Origin: Endozoicomonas sp. OPT23
Lineage (GTDB): Bacteria > Pseudomonadota > Gammaproteobacteria > Pseudomonadales > Endozoicomonadaceae
Assembly: GCF_009653635.1 (NCBI RefSeq)
Contig: NZ_PPFD01000007.1
Span: 446,484 to 510,483 of the forward strand
Length of the DNA: 64,000 bases
Reading direction: 5' to 3'
This document shows positions 30,032 to 42,500 of this stretch, in pieces; the first letter of the stretch is position 1; every line of letters begins with the position of its first letter. The position numbers and the translations under genes were made by a program. The notes under the pieces are model-generated. The model was not told the origin of the DNA. It saw only the letters and a program-made list of their open reading frames with translations, and searched no databases.

Positions 30032-30062
30032 AAAAAAAACGAAGCCTCTGGCTCCGTTTTTA
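30032..30062 (-). terminator. terminator of rlmN
   Basis: On the minus strand ACGGAGCC-AGA-GGCTTCGT is followed by a run of T residues, 12 bases after the rlmN stop. It suggests pilW is transcribed from its own promoter. Confidence 0.88.
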
Positions 30063-30071
30063 ATTACTCGA

Positions 30072-31220
30072 TTACGCTTCGCTCAGCTGCCTGGCAGACT
30101 GATAACGTTCACTTCTTCGAGTTTTGTCGGCAACCTGACCAACCAGCTGACCACAGGCGGCGTCAATATCATCGCCACGGGTCTTTCTTACAGTCACATT
30201 AAATCCGGCCAGCTGCAAGCTTTCCTGGAAACGACGTACAGCATTACCGCTTGGACGCTCGTAACCGGAATGCGGGAACGGATTAAAGGGTATCAGGTTA
30301 ATCTTGCAAGGTACCTTTTTCAACAGCTTGATCAACTGCTCAACATGCTCAGGCTGATCATTGATACCGGCCATCATAGTGTACTCAATAGTCACTACGC
30401 GCTTGTCGCGAAGGCCGCTCATGTATTGATCAATGGCATCCAGCAATTCCGCCAGTGGGTACTTGCGGTTGATGGGAACCAGAACATTACGCAGTTCATC
30501 GTTAGGTGCATGCAGGGAAACGGCCAGAGATACATCGGTCACGTCGCCCAGCTTTCTAAGGGCCGGCACAACACCAGAAGTACTCAGGGTGACTCGTCGC
30601 TTTGACAGACCATAACCAAAGTCGTCCATCATCAGGTTCATGGAGTCGACGACATTGTCAAAATTCATCAGAGGTTCGCCCATACCCATCATAACAACGT
30701 TAGTGATGGAACGATCCATTTTGGCAGGCACATTATTCAAATGCTTGGCAGCTATCCACACCTGACCAATAATTTCAGCCACAGTCAGATCAGAGTTAAA
30801 ACCCTGCTTGCCTGTTGAACAGAAACTGCAGTCCAGTGAACAACCGGCCTGGGAAGATACGCAGAGCGTACCGCGCTTACCTTCGGGAATATAAACGGTT
30901 TCCACACAGCTGCCACTGGCAACGCGTACAATCCATTTACAGGTACCGTCTTCAGAGAACAGGCTATTGACGACTTCCGGCCCACGAATTTCAGCGATCT
31001 TTTTCAGTTTTTCTTTCAGTGCTTTGCTGACATTGGTCATTTCGTCAAAGTCAGAGACGCCAAAGTGATGAATCCACTTCAGAATCTGGGTCGCACGGAA
31101 TTTTTTCTCACCGATGCTGAGGAAGAACTCAACCATCTTCTCCTGGGAGAAATCCAGCAGATTGATTTTGGGTTCCTGAACAGGTTCCGATGCGGAACTG
31201 ACGGTGATGATATCGGACAT
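30072..31220 (-). CDS. rlmN: 23S rRNA/tRNA A2503/A37 methyltransferase RlmN
   Basis: A 382-residue radical-SAM enzyme making 2-methyladenosine in 23S rRNA (A2503) and some tRNAs. The [4Fe-4S] cluster motif CSLDCSFC (CxxxCxxC) is near residue 131, preceded by [18 protein letters not shown] and the second reactive cysteine in AACGQL near the C-terminus are present. Upstream of ndk's terminator and downstream of it on the same strand, in the conserved ndk-rlmN-pilW-rodZ order. Confidence 0.96.
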   Translation of the reverse strand: MSDIITVSSASEPVQEPKINLLDFSQEKMVEFFLSIGEKKFRATQILKWIHHFGVSDFDEMTNVSKALKEKLKKIAEIRGPEVVNSLFSEDGTCKWIVRVASGSCVETVYIPEGKRGTLCVSSQAGCSLDCSFCSTGKQGFNSDLTVAEIIGQVWIAAKHLNNVPAKMDRSITNVVMMGMGEPLMNFDNVVDSMNLMMDDFGYGLSKRRVTLSTSGVVPALRKLGDVTDVSLAVSLHAPNDELRNVLVPINRKYPLAELLDAIDQYMSGLRDKRVVTIEYTMMAGINDQPEHVEQLIKLLKKVPCKINLIPFNPFPHSGYERPSGNAVRRFQESLQLAGFNVTVRKTRGDDIDAACGQLVGQVADKTRRSERYQSARQLSEA

Positions 31221-31230
31221 TTTTTTACCT

Positions 31231-31281
31231 CAAAAAACTACGGGGCGGTTGATCTGTCCTTCCCACAGATCAACCGCCCCG
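31231..31281 (-). terminator. terminator of ndk
   Basis: A perfect 16-bp inverted repeat (arms GGGGCGGTTGATCTGT and its complement) around a 7-base loop, followed on the minus strand by GTAGTTTTTTG. It lies just after the ndk stop and before rlmN. Confidence 0.88.
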
Positions 31282-31290
31282 CAATTTTAC

Positions 31291-31722
31291 TTATCGTGTG
31301 CGCGGGCAGATTTCTTCGCTTTCGAAGAAGTAAGCCACTTCGCGCGCAGCAGATTCCAGAGAATCGGAACCGTGCACAGCATTTTCATCAATGGTAGAAG
31401 CGAAATCAGCACGGATAGTGCCTTCAGCCGCTTCAGCCGGGTTAGTAGCGCCCATCAGGTCACGGTGAGCCAGTACGGCATTTTCACCTTCCAGAACGGA
31501 AACTACAACCGGGCCGGACGTCATGAAAGAAACCAGATCCTTAAAAAAAGGACGTTCTTTATGCTCGGCGTAAAAACCTTCAGCCTTTTCCTGGCTCAGG
31601 TGAGTCATCTTGGAACCAACAACTTTCAGACCATTGCTTTCGAAACGGCTGTAAATCTTACCGATTACATTTTTGGCAACGGCGTCTGGCTTGATGATAG
31701 ACAAAGTGCGTTCTACGGCCAT
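31291..31722 (-). CDS. ndk: nucleoside diphosphate kinase
   Basis: A 143-residue enzyme that balances NTP pools by phosphate transfer through a phospho-histidine. [12 protein letters not shown] opens the protein and the active-site motif NAVHGSDS contains the catalytic histidine. Ribosome-binding site GGAGAG precedes the ATG. Length equals E. coli Ndk. Confidence 0.97.
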   Translation of the reverse strand: MAVERTLSIIKPDAVAKNVIGKIYSRFESNGLKVVGSKMTHLSQEKAEGFYAEHKERPFFKDLVSFMTSGPVVVSVLEGENAVLAHRDLMGATNPAEAAEGTIRADFASTIDENAVHGSDSLESAAREVAYFFESEEICPRTR

Positions 31723-32026
31723 TACTACTCTCCAACTTTTTAGTCGTTTTTCCCAACCTCACCGCTACTGATGACTCAGCACCCCCTGAGGCCGGATTTA
31801 TAATTTATTTATGCCTTAACCCTTTACCGGCAAGCCAGAACAAAGGCTCACAGTCACAGGAAAGTCTGGTGCGCATTGTAAACGATCGTTTCTTCAGTGT
31901 CAGTCCTGAAATTTCAAAAGCCGTATAACTACTGCGTTGACCTGAATCAACAGAATATTTTTATATAAAACAATAATTTGACCCTAATCAATAAGGTTCG
32001 TCGCTGCATTTCTGACCTACAGAGAC
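31723..32026. other. gene-free stretch between ndk and secF
   Basis: About 300 bases without a credible open frame. It must contain the ndk promoter on the minus strand; I see no convincing RNA structure or repeat. Confidence 0.5.
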
Positions 32027-32056
32027 AAAACTGCCGGCATAAAGCCGGCAGTTTAT
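32027..32056 (-). terminator. terminator of secDF
   Basis: Stem CTGCCGGC/GCCGGCAG with a 5-base loop follows secF on the minus strand, ending in TTTTG. Confidence 0.8.
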
Positions 32057-32088
32057 AGAACCTTAATCAACCATTTAATCAATCTTGA

Positions 32089-33000
32089 TCAGGGCGTTTC
32101 ATCTTCCAGATCTTCCTTCACAGGAATAATCAGGTCTTCACGACTGATCTTCATGTAAAGCAGGATATTGGACGCGATGTAGATGGAGGAATAAGTACCC
32201 ACACCCACACCGACGATCAGCGCAGTAGCAAAACCGTTGATCATCTCACCGCCAAACAGGAACAGGGAGATCAGTACCATTAAAGTAGTACCGGAGGTTG
32301 CCAAAGTACGACCCAGAGTCTGGGTCAGAGATACGTTGATAATCTCGTCCGGCTCGCCTTTACGCAACTTACGGAAGTTCTCGCGCACCCGGTCATAAAC
32401 TATAATCGTATCGTTCAGCGAGTAACCGATCACCGCCAGAATCGCCGCCAGCACCGTCAGATCAAACTGCAACTGAAACAGAGAGAACAGACCCAGCACA
32501 ATAATAGAATCGTGCGCCAGGGCCAGCACTGCACCGACAGAGAACTTGAACTGGAAACGGAAGGCGATGTAGAGCATAACCAGACCGAGTGCCATCAGCA
32601 TACCCAGACCGCCTTGCTCTCTCAGACGCTCACCGACCTGCGGGCCAACAAATTCAACACGCTTCACTTCAATTGAACCATCGTGCTTCTGATCAAGAAC
32701 ACTGGCAATCTTATTACCCAGCGCCGGATCATCACCTGGGATACGCACCAGCACATCACTAACCGAACCGTATTCCTGAACCACGGAATCAGAAAAACCT
32801 TCTGCTGCCAGCTGGTCACGAATAGCGCTAGTATCGGCGGGTTTGTCGTACACCAGCTCAATCAGGGTACCGCCGGTAAAGTCCAGCCCCCAGTTGATGC
32901 CCTTCACGGCCAGAGTGCCGAGGGAACCGACAATCATCAACACCGACAACACCGTAGCGAAGGTGCGCAGGCGCATGAACTGAATCACTTTTTGTTCCAT
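32089..33000 (-). CDS. secF: protein translocase subunit SecF
   Basis: A 303-residue inner-membrane protein with six transmembrane segments that works with SecD to drive late steps of Sec export with the proton gradient. Typical motifs: GINWGLDFTGGTLIEL, FVGPQVG and the fourth-segment YSLNDTIIVYDRVREN. ATG at 33000 is preferred: GAGGTG lies 6-7 bases upstream, overlapping the secD stop region; a GTG nine bases earlier also exists. Confidence 0.96.
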   Translation of the reverse strand: MEQKVIQFMRLRTFATVLSVLMIVGSLGTLAVKGINWGLDFTGGTLIELVYDKPADTSAIRDQLAAEGFSDSVVQEYGSVSDVLVRIPGDDPALGNKIASVLDQKHDGSIEVKRVEFVGPQVGERLREQGGLGMLMALGLVMLYIAFRFQFKFSVGAVLALAHDSIIVLGLFSLFQLQFDLTVLAAILAVIGYSLNDTIIVYDRVRENFRKLRKGEPDEIINVSLTQTLGRTLATSGTTLMVLISLFLFGGEMINGFATALIVGVGVGTYSSIYIASNILLYMKISREDLIIPVKEDLEDETP

Positions 33001-33010
33001 TGCACTCACC

Positions 33011-34882
33011 TCAGATGCTCAGCTTCTTGATGTCGTTACGACCGCCGTACCACAGGTTAACCAGAGCACGGGTCACCATAATGGCGGAGAACATGGACGT
33101 AATGATACCGATGGACAGAGTTACCGCGAAGCCCTTAATAGGGCCGGTTCCCACTGCGAACAGGATAATACCCACCAGCAAGGTAGTGATGTTACCGTCG
33201 AAGATGGAAACAAAGGCACGATCATAACCTTCATGAATCGCACGCTGGACTGAACGCCCCAACTTGATCTCTTCCCGTATCCGCGAGAACACCAATACGT
33301 TAGCGTCCACCGCCATACCCAGAGTCAGTACGATACCGGCAATACCCGGCATGGTCAGGGTCGCACCAAAGATACTCATGGCCGCTGTCAGCAACATCAG
33401 GTTGATCGCCAGTGCAATGTTCGCCATCAAACCGAACATGCGATACACAATCAACATAAAGGCAATCACAAGACCCATACCCAGCAGAGTAGAGTCGACA
33501 CCTTTCATGATGTTTTCAGCACCCAGGCTTGGACCGACGGTACGCTCTTCAACGAAGTACATAGGCGCAGCCAGAGAACCCGCTCTCAGCAGCAGTGCCA
33601 GTTCAGACGCTTCGCCGGAAGAATCCAGACCGGTAATACGGAACTGGTTACCCAGAGCAGATTGAATGGTCGCCAGGCTGATGATCTTGCGTTCTTCACG
33701 GAAGCCCTGAACCTTCACCTTTTCTTTCTTGCCATCCACATCGCGAATTTCAGTCCGGGTCACCGGCTTCTGTTCGATGAAGATAACCGCCATGCTACGA
33801 CCGATATTATTTCGGGTCTGACGGTTCATCTGCTGACCGCCGCGACTGTCGAGGCTGATGTTTACCTGAGGCTGGCCACTTTCAGTGTCGAAGTTGGACT
33901 GAGCGCTGGACACCTGCTCACCAGTGATGATGATGTCACGTTCCAAATTCACTGCCGGACGACGAGCGTCGCGGAATTCGAAAGACTCAGTCGTACTTCG
34001 GGAAGCATTTTGTTGCGCTTCGAGACGGAACTCCAGATTCGCTGCCTTACCCAGAATACGCTTGGCTTCAGCGGTATCCTGAACACCCGGCAATTCCACC
34101 ACGATGTTATTACGGCCCTGACGCTGAACCAGAGGCTCGGACACACCCAGTTCGTTAACACGATTACGGATAGTGGTCAGGTTCTGCTTAACCGCATAGT
34201 CTTCCAGAGTACGGATGTACTGTTCGGAGAACTTGAAAGAAACAACGTAACGGGAATCCAGATCTTCGGTCTGCACCTGCAGGTCCGGGAAATCTTTCTT
34301 GATGCGCTTCTCGGCTTTATCACGAGTTTCGGCATCATTGAACGCCAACTGACGTGCGCCGTCGGCACGTTCCGGCATGGTCCGGTAGCGCAAACGCTCT
34401 TTACGCAGCAGGGTACGAATTTCGGTATTGGAGATATCCAGGCGGGTTTTCACAGCACGGGCCGTATCGACTTCCAGCAGGAAGTGAACACCACCGGAAA
34501 GGTCAAGACCCAGCTTCATCGGATAGGCGCCAAGAGACGTCAGCCAGTCAGGCGTAGTGGGTGCAAGGTTCAGGGCAACGATGTAATTATCACCCAAAGC
34601 GTCCTTGATCACCGACTTGGCCAGCTGTTGCTGATCAGCCTGCTGTAGACGAAACAGAATACTGCCTTTGCCAAGCTCGTCCGCTTTGACAGCAATACCG
34701 GCCTCAGTCAAAGCCTTGAGCGACTTTCCCTGAACCCTGTCATCCGCCTGATAGGCCGAGCCAGTACCGGAAATCTGAATCGCCGGATCGTCCGGATATA
34801 GATTAGGTAGAGCGTACACTACGCCGAGTGCAACAATGCACACAATCAGCAGGTACTTCCACAGGGGGTAACGATTGAGCAT
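33011..34882 (-). CDS. secD: protein translocase subunit SecD
   Basis: A 623-residue RND-like inner-membrane protein. N-terminal helix, large periplasmic domains P1 and P4, then five C-terminal transmembrane segments. Motifs LGLDLSGGVHFLLEVD, NELGVSEPLVQRQG and LTLGMAVDANVLVFSRIREE are diagnostic. It is part of queA-tgt-yajC-secD-secF and its stop is about 10 bases before the secF start. Confidence 0.97.
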   Translation of the reverse strand: MLNRYPLWKYLLIVCIVALGVVYALPNLYPDDPAIQISGTGSAYQADDRVQGKSLKALTEAGIAVKADELGKGSILFRLQQADQQQLAKSVIKDALGDNYIVALNLAPTTPDWLTSLGAYPMKLGLDLSGGVHFLLEVDTARAVKTRLDISNTEIRTLLRKERLRYRTMPERADGARQLAFNDAETRDKAEKRIKKDFPDLQVQTEDLDSRYVVSFKFSEQYIRTLEDYAVKQNLTTIRNRVNELGVSEPLVQRQGRNNIVVELPGVQDTAEAKRILGKAANLEFRLEAQQNASRSTTESFEFRDARRPAVNLERDIIITGEQVSSAQSNFDTESGQPQVNISLDSRGGQQMNRQTRNNIGRSMAVIFIEQKPVTRTEIRDVDGKKEKVKVQGFREERKIISLATIQSALGNQFRITGLDSSGEASELALLLRAGSLAAPMYFVEERTVGPSLGAENIMKGVDSTLLGMGLVIAFMLIVYRMFGLMANIALAINLMLLTAAMSIFGATLTMPGIAGIVLTLGMAVDANVLVFSRIREEIKLGRSVQRAIHEGYDRAFVSIFDGNITTLLVGIILFAVGTGPIKGFAVTLSIGIITSMFSAIMVTRALVNLWYGGRNDIKKLSI

Positions 34883-35017
34883 GGCTCACCGGTTCCTGTT
34901 GTTTTTAAGAATTGTATCTATGAAATGCCCCCTCTGGTAAAACACCAGCTGAGTCGGTTACAACAGGACAAGCTGTTATCACCTGAACTTCAGAGACCAT
35001 CTCCATTTCTCAAGAGA

Positions 35018-35045
35018 AAATCGGACACAATACTGCGTCCGACCT
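35018..35045 (-). terminator. hairpin between yajC and secD
   Basis: On the minus strand GTCGGAC and GTCCGAT flank a 10-base loop and are followed by TTTCTC. It may attenuate readthrough from yajC into secD. Confidence 0.6.
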
Positions 35046-35066
35046 TTGCTATTTATAACGACCGTT

Positions 35067-35402
35067 TTACTTGATCGCCTTAATCGTGCCCTTAGGCAGT
35101 GATGCAGCGATGGAAGCCTTCTGGAAGTTTAACTCCATGTTGTCGGCAACCTGCAGAGTAACGAATTCGTCAGTGGTGTTGGTGATCTTACCAACAATAC
35201 CGCCAGTGGTTACTACTTCATCACCCTTGTTCAGAGCACTCATCAGATTCTTATGTTCTTTCTGACGCTTGGACTGTGGGCGCCAGATCAGCAACCAGAA
35301 AATCAGTACAAAACCACCCAGCATCACCAGCTGACCAACAACACTTGGACCGGCAGCTGCGGCACCGCCTTCGGCGAAGGCTGGACTGATAAGAGACAAC
35401 AT
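35067..35402 (-). CDS. yajC: preprotein translocase subunit YajC
   Basis: A 111-residue small inner-membrane protein of the SecDF-YajC subcomplex. A single transmembrane segment (about 24-42, QLVMLGGFVLIFWLLIWRP) is followed by KRQKEHKNLMSALNKGDEVVTTGGIVGKI, the family core. Lies between tgt and secD. Confidence 0.96.
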   Translation of the reverse strand: MLSLISPAFAEGGAAAAGPSVVGQLVMLGGFVLIFWLLIWRPQSKRQKEHKNLMSALNKGDEVVTTGGIVGKITNTTDEFVTLQVADNMELNFQKASIAASLPKGTIKAIK

Positions 35403-35457
35403 TATTTAAAACTCCTTAAAGCTTATCGATTGTATTCCATGCTACTGAAAGCCTGTT

Positions 35458-35492
35458 TAAAAGTAGCGTACTTTTCTGCACGCTACTTTCAA
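35458..35492 (-). terminator. terminator of tgt
   Basis: AAAGTAGCGT pairs with ACGCTACTTT around a 10-base loop, placed about 20 bases after the tgt stop on the minus strand. Confidence 0.7.
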
Positions 35493-35510
35493 GCAGCCTG
35501 AACGATGGTT

Positions 35511-36671
<1,161 letters not shown>

Positions 36672-36868
36672 TCAGTCGCCACCGAAAAACAGTTCGGAGC
36701 TTTACTGATCAAACAACAATTAAACCATTAAGGTTGAGACTGAGACCTGTAATTTCAAGGTCTCAAGTTGACGAATGTCACTGATTTGAAAAATACCGGT
36801 GCATTCAATTCGACTTACGGGACTGCTACATATGTGCTAGCTACAAGATGTTAGCTTCAAGACGCTAA

Positions 36869-37891
36869 CTACTTGCGTGTCAGCCACATGGCATCGCCGT
36901 AACTGAAAAAGCGGTAGCCTTCTTTTACTGCTTCGTTGTATGCCTTGAGAATCTCTTCCTGACCGGAAAAAGCACTCACCAGCATCAGCAGTGTCGATTG
37001 CGGAAGGTGGAAATTGGTGATCATGGCATCCACAGAGCGGAACTGGTAACCCGGATAAATAAAGATCTCGGAATCACCGTAGAAAGGTTCAATCTCGCCA
37101 TTGGCAGAAGCCGACTCCAGTGAGCGGACAGACGTCGTACCCACAGCCACGACTTTATTGCCACGAGCGCGGGCAGCCTTTACGGCTTCACACACGTCTT
37201 CCGGTACTTCGATGTATTCAGCGTGCATGATGTGGTCAGCAATATCGTCAACCTTTACCGGTTGAAAAGTACCCGAGCCCACATGCAGGGTGACAAAAGC
37301 CTGCTCTACACCCTTTGCTTTCAAACGCTCCAGCATGCCTTCATCAAAGTGCAGGCCTGCGGTCGGTGCAGCAACGGCGCCATCCTTTTCAGCAAATACG
37401 GTTTGATAACGTAAGCGATCCGCACTGCCGTCTTCACGATCGATATACGGCGGCAGTGGCATATGACCAAACTCTTCCAGCAGCGGTAAAACCGGCTGGG
37501 CAAATTCGATAATAAACAGGTTCTCTTTACGGCCAGTGACTTGTGCAACAATATTGTCGTCGGCCAGATAAATCGTACTACCCGGTTTGGGTGAACGACT
37601 GGAACGAACGTGAGCCAGCACGGCTTTTTCGTCGGTTACCCGCTCGATCAGCACTTCCAGCTTACCGCCACTTTCCTTGCGACCAAACAATCGTGCTGGA
37701 ATTACCCGGGTATTGTTCATAACCAGCAGGTCACCGGGTTCAAGCAGTTCTTCCACTTCGGTAAACAAGCTGTGACTAATCACACCACTGGTACCGTCCA
37801 ACTTCAACAATCGGCTGCCGGTACGGTCTTCAGCGGGGAAGCGGGCTATCTGCTCATCGGGCAGTTCGAAATCAAAATCACTGACACGCAT
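36869..37891 (-). CDS. queA: S-adenosylmethionine:tRNA ribosyltransferase-isomerase
   Basis: A 340-residue enzyme converting preQ1-tRNA to epoxyqueuosine-tRNA. It opens [19 protein letters not shown] and carries [23 protein letters not shown] and [18 protein letters not shown] at 37891 gives the family start; the frame is open 93 bases upstream without similarity. First gene of the queA-tgt-yajC-secDF cluster. Confidence 0.96.
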   Translation of the reverse strand: MRVSDFDFELPDEQIARFPAEDRTGSRLLKLDGTSGVISHSLFTEVEELLEPGDLLVMNNTRVIPARLFGRKESGGKLEVLIERVTDEKAVLAHVRSSRSPKPGSTIYLADDNIVAQVTGRKENLFIIEFAQPVLPLLEEFGHMPLPPYIDREDGSADRLRYQTVFAEKDGAVAAPTAGLHFDEGMLERLKAKGVEQAFVTLHVGSGTFQPVKVDDIADHIMHAEYIEVPEDVCEAVKAARARGNKVVAVGTTSVRSLESASANGEIEPFYGDSEIFIYPGYQFRSVDAMITNFHLPQSTLLMLVSAFSGQEEILKAYNEAVKEGYRFFSYGDAMWLTRK

Positions 37892-38177
37892 AAGTACTGT
37901 GCTAAAGCGCCTGTAGATAGAAAAGACAGGCAATATATAGCAAAAGCATGAACCTGTCAGTGATGGAATAACGCACTGTTTCACCCTGTAAAAGGAAAAC
38001 CTTGCTAACAGAATACCGTCGTCAAAACTGACCTAAGGAACAGTCCTGAAATAAACGCCTCTTTCTAATATTGCTTTTCTCTATTTGTTACGCAAAGAGA
38101 CAATTCAAACCGGGAAATTATTTCGGGACTATTACCAAGAGATATCCTCGGGAACTACTGCCGTTGCAGCGCAGCAC

Positions 38178-39518
38178 TTAATACTTGATTTTTTCCCTGC
38201 ACAAATACTCTTCAGGCATAGATACCCCCATACTCAGAATCAGAGTACCTGAACTCTGAAGAAGGCGGTGCTGATTCACGGCCAAATCATAAACAGCATT
38301 AATTTCACTCAACCTTGAGGAGTAATATTCATTCTGGCTATCCAGCAGGTCAAGCAAAGTACGCACGCCTGTCGCAAACTGTTTGTTATACAGTTCATTT
38401 GACCGTCCTGCCTGCCGGACGTGCTCCTTCAAAGCCGCCAGACGCTTTTGTCCGAACTCAACAGAAACCCAGGCAAAGCGCACTTCTTCTTCAACCTGTC
38501 GTTGGGCGCGATTTCTGATCTCTATAGCCTCATTCAACAACTTACTTGCCTGCTCTTTACGCGCCTTATCTCCACCACCGTTGTATAAGTTATAGGTCAT
38601 ATTCAGTCTCGCTGTATGCGTGTACTCATCGCCTTTACCACCATTTGCATCACGACTCCAGTCAGCGCCTACCTCAAGCTCAAAACGAGGAGAAAAACGA
38701 CTTCTGGAGGCTTCATACTGTGCTTCTGCAGCTTGAATATCTGCTACTGCCTGACGAAGAACCGGGTGATTAGATCGTGCCCGCAGCAATGCCTTCTCTA
38801 CACTCGGAAGCATTGCAGGGGCTGAAGGCATCGACAGTGAATCTGGCAGGCGGCCTATGGTTTTCTGATAACGGATTATAGCATCGCGAAGAAGAGATTC
38901 AGAACTGATTCTATTCGCCATCGCCAGCACCAGACGGCTCTCGGCCTGGGCCACATCAGCTTCATTACTCCTGCCAATCTCTCCCTGTCTTCGAATACGT
39001 TCAACTATACGTCGAAGCTCTTTCACATTCTCTCGGGCAATACCTAAAAGAGCCGATTGCCTGAGCACATCCAGATAAACCTGAGTAGCTTCCATGGCTG
39101 TATTTTCTGCAGCCGTGCAAACTTCAAAGCCAGCTGATGCGTGACGGGCTTTTTGACGTGCGACCTCACTCTTAACGGCCTGCCCATCATACAACATCTG
39201 CCGGGCAACTATGGATGCATCCCTCCGAGTTCTGTTCAGGTCCTTATCAGGCTCCAGTCCTGCATTATAAAAGCCGATAGTCGTGCTATTACGGGTATTC
39301 TCGTAACCTATACCCGCCCTTAAATCTATAGTCGGACGATACCCGGCTTTCGCACCCAATACACCCTTCTGCCGAGCTCCCGCCTCCGCAACTCGAATCT
39401 TCACTTCCGGATTGGTTGCCAGAGCCTCATTAACCGAGTCAAGCAAAGTATCAGCCTGGAGTGTAGAAGAAAAAAATAACAGCCCCACTCCAGCGAGACC
39501 AAAAGCTTTGAAATACAT
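38178..39518 (-). CDS. TolC-family outer-membrane channel of a type I secretion system
   Basis: A 446-residue protein with a signal peptide (about residues 1-22, cleaved after LQADT) and the two-repeat helical structure of TolC/LapE channels (ALATNPEVKIRVAEAGARQKG, VGADWSRDANGGKGDEYTH, ALKEHVRQAGRSNELYNKQF, TGVRTLLDLLDSQNEYY). ATG at 39518 is chosen over an earlier frame start because it begins a proper signal peptide. Last gene of an operon with the adhesin, HlyD-type adaptor and ABC transporter, so it supplies the outer-membrane exit. Confidence 0.9.
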   Translation of the reverse strand: MYFKAFGLAGVGLLFFSSTLQADTLLDSVNEALATNPEVKIRVAEAGARQKGVLGAKAGYRPTIDLRAGIGYENTRNSTTIGFYNAGLEPDKDLNRTRRDASIVARQMLYDGQAVKSEVARQKARHASAGFEVCTAAENTAMEATQVYLDVLRQSALLGIARENVKELRRIVERIRRQGEIGRSNEADVAQAESRLVLAMANRISSESLLRDAIIRYQKTIGRLPDSLSMPSAPAMLPSVEKALLRARSNHPVLRQAVADIQAAEAQYEASRSRFSPRFELEVGADWSRDANGGKGDEYTHTARLNMTYNLYNGGGDKARKEQASKLLNEAIEIRNRAQRQVEEEVRFAWVSVEFGQKRLAALKEHVRQAGRSNELYNKQFATGVRTLLDLLDSQNEYYSSRLSEINAVYDLAVNQHRLLQSSGTLILSMGVSMPEEYLCREKIKY

Positions 39519-39591
39519 CTTGTGCTTACCCTGTTCTGTTTTTAGATAAATACTGTTCACTGAATAGCTTCTGGCATTCTCAAACACACCA

Positions 39592-42500
39592 TCAGACAAC
39601 CACCTGACCATTTGCAATCAACTGTAATAGAGCATCGGTACTGTCTACGACAGAGTCATTATTCTGGTCAGCCCACCCGGAAACGTTCTCCAGATGGATG
39701 TATAAAGTGTCTTCCGGACTTTCATCTGTAGCGGCAGTAAACTTGAGCTTAAGTAACTGTTTGCTTTCATCCAGTTCGGAAGAAAAGCCATTAGCCAGAA
39801 GACTGTCCAGAGTTAAATTGTCCGAACTGATGTCACTGACAAGCTCGGAAATATCAAGAATATCACCAGCACTGGAAACTGGATTACCCAGGCTGAAATC
39901 CAGAATCCTGTCTATCTGAACCGTATTGTTATCATCCAAATCGGTCAGCCTGAAAACAAAGGTGTCTGAATCGTCCCCCCCCATCAACTGATCATTTCCC
40001 TGCTCTCCTGCTAACCGGTCCTCTCCGGAGTTGCCAATCAAGATGTCATGCCCCTGATTTCCCTCGAGCTGATCATCACCAGCCAGCCCGGAAATGTAGT
40101 CATTTACTGAAGATCCATTAAGCACTCGCCCTGAAGTGCCATCCAGAAGGTCACTCTCAACGGTTCCTATAATAACGTTCTGAACAGCTGTTAACGTCAA
40201 CGTTGCAGTATCTTTTGCCCCCTGCAAGTCTTCGAGGGTGTAAGTAATTTTTTCCTGGGCGATAGCCTGCTCACCAGGTTGTATTCCCGGCGTTACTGCC
40301 TTAAATGATATTCCAGTAAATAAACCAAGAGCATTTGCCTGCTCACTGCTTCCCGCAGTAATAGTTACCCTGCTGACATTGGTAAACTCTTCAGGAATTT
40401 TGAACTCAGGGGCAACAACCGAGCTACTGCCAATCCCTCCCCCAACAAACACTTCACCCAACCGAGTATTATCTGCCCGATATAGCGTCACTCTCAGTGA
40501 TCGTTTGTCATTTTCGACACCAAGGTCAAGGGATATATTTGCAACACCATCAACATAAAGATCTCTTGAGAAGTCGATAACAAGACTTTCAAAACCCTCT
40601 ATTCGGTCATCACGCCCTCCGCCATCGGCATTATTGATGCCAACACGCCCGTTACTATAGGTAACTGGGCCGCTTTCACTACTGAACAAAATTCCGGCAT
40701 CAGCCAGAGCTGATTGATTATCTGCGGTATTGAAATCAATGTTTATGATGTCTTCTGAAGTATTGACTGCAATGGTTTTCAAAGGCTGGTATTGATAATA
40801 ACCAGTACTGTTAAAAATTAGCCGGCTTCCATCAGACAGGGTGTCCAGAGTGTAAATACCTGTTGTCGCATCAAAAGAGACATCAGGATGATCACTATTG
40901 GTCAGATCGTAAGACACGCTTTTCCAGCTGACCTGAGTAATTCTTGCGTCATCTAGCGGCCGGTCAACACCAACACCCTGTATTGAAAAGGGGGTTGCCT
41001 TATCAATTGCAGCCAACCCGCCATCAGTATTGATACCACTAATAACATTACCATCAAAACTTTCCTGACCGGGAAACAGTGTATCTGTGTCATCATTTGC
41101 TACAGGTACACTGTCTACTACATTCAAACTGATTGTTGCGGGGTCAGTTTCTCCTCCATCAGAGTCTTTAAGGGTATAACTGAAGCGAAATGACTCCCCG
41201 ATACTTCGCTGACTATCCAGATAGAGACTGTACTGGCCGGTTTTGAAATTAATAATAATTCGTCCCCAGTAACCAAAACCATTTGAATTATCCAGTACAA
41301 GTATCGAACCATTAGTAGAGTCAACCAATTCAGGGTGGCTGCTCGTTATACTGGAACCGTTGCTAGTAAAAGTTACATTCGTAGTATTTCCTGGTGCCCC
41401 CAGAGAAAATATTACAGAGTGTACCTCACCATTATCTGCTCCAAATTGCGCACTCTCTGACAAACTACCACTAACAATATTGCCGCCAACACTGGCTGGC
41501 ACCGTACTCTTGAGCTCGTTTGACAAGTTGTTTTCATTTTCTATGATGATCGCATTAGCATCACCACCACTGCCCAGTACATCAACATTATGAATAGTAT
41601 TTAGATAGCCAGCGTCACTGATACTCGAACCGACACCAATTGCATAGGAAGCAATATCATTCCTTGCGGTATAGTCACGCCATGTCGACACAGCCAGACC
41701 AGGATCTGGGTCTCTGATAGGTGCACCATCGGACAGGAAGTAACTGATGTACTCTGCATTATCACGCCCCCCATCCTCAGCAAGAAATTGGTCCATCACT
41801 CTTTTAGCAGTCGAAAGACCGTCGGTATAGCTGGTATGCCCTGCAGTCTGATCACTGGTAAGAGAGTTAATTACTTCTTTTATCTCTGCAATACTGGTGG
41901 CTGGCTGATAAGAAGGTAACGACAACGGTGCTTCGGGATTATAGGTTTGATAATAAAGACCATTAACAGGTGCGTTGTTATAAATCCTAGGATCATTGGC
42001 GCCATTAAAAGTAACAAGAGTCACTTCAACATTGGTTGACCGCTCAAAAAAAGTCTCCATCATATCCGACAAGCCCGCTTTAGCCAGCTCAAGGCGCGTC
42101 ACCGTCGAACCGTTACCTACATCAACAACACCATTATTATTTCCGGAAATCATACTGGATGACATATCCAGCGTCAGGACTATCCGATAGGCAGGTTCGA
42201 TAGCTGTCGGAATGTGCGAGCTGTAACTGACGGCAACAGGTCGGTCATCCTGAATCGACAGGTTTAAGTTTGCGCTCAACCCTTGATTGGTTGTGTAGCG
42301 GAAAACTTCCTCTACTGCCCCACTGCTGTGATCAGCCGGGGCTATTAGCTCATAACGATAGGCACCATCAGCATTAACGCTCAATGTGCCGTACATCGTA
42401 TTAATAGCCGCCGAGCCTGAACTCAAAGAATGCGTGATACCATTAACAACAATACTGGTGACTGTTTGCCCGAGGCTATCATTAGCCAGAAGATTTCCTG

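Noticed and set aside
33662..34648. A 328-codon open frame opposite secD
   Set aside because: Antisense shadow of secD, with composition explained by codon bias on the other strand.
36800..36868. Repeated GCTAGC/GTTAGC-like words after queA as a possible terminator
   Set aside because: No stable stem with a T-run could be made from them.
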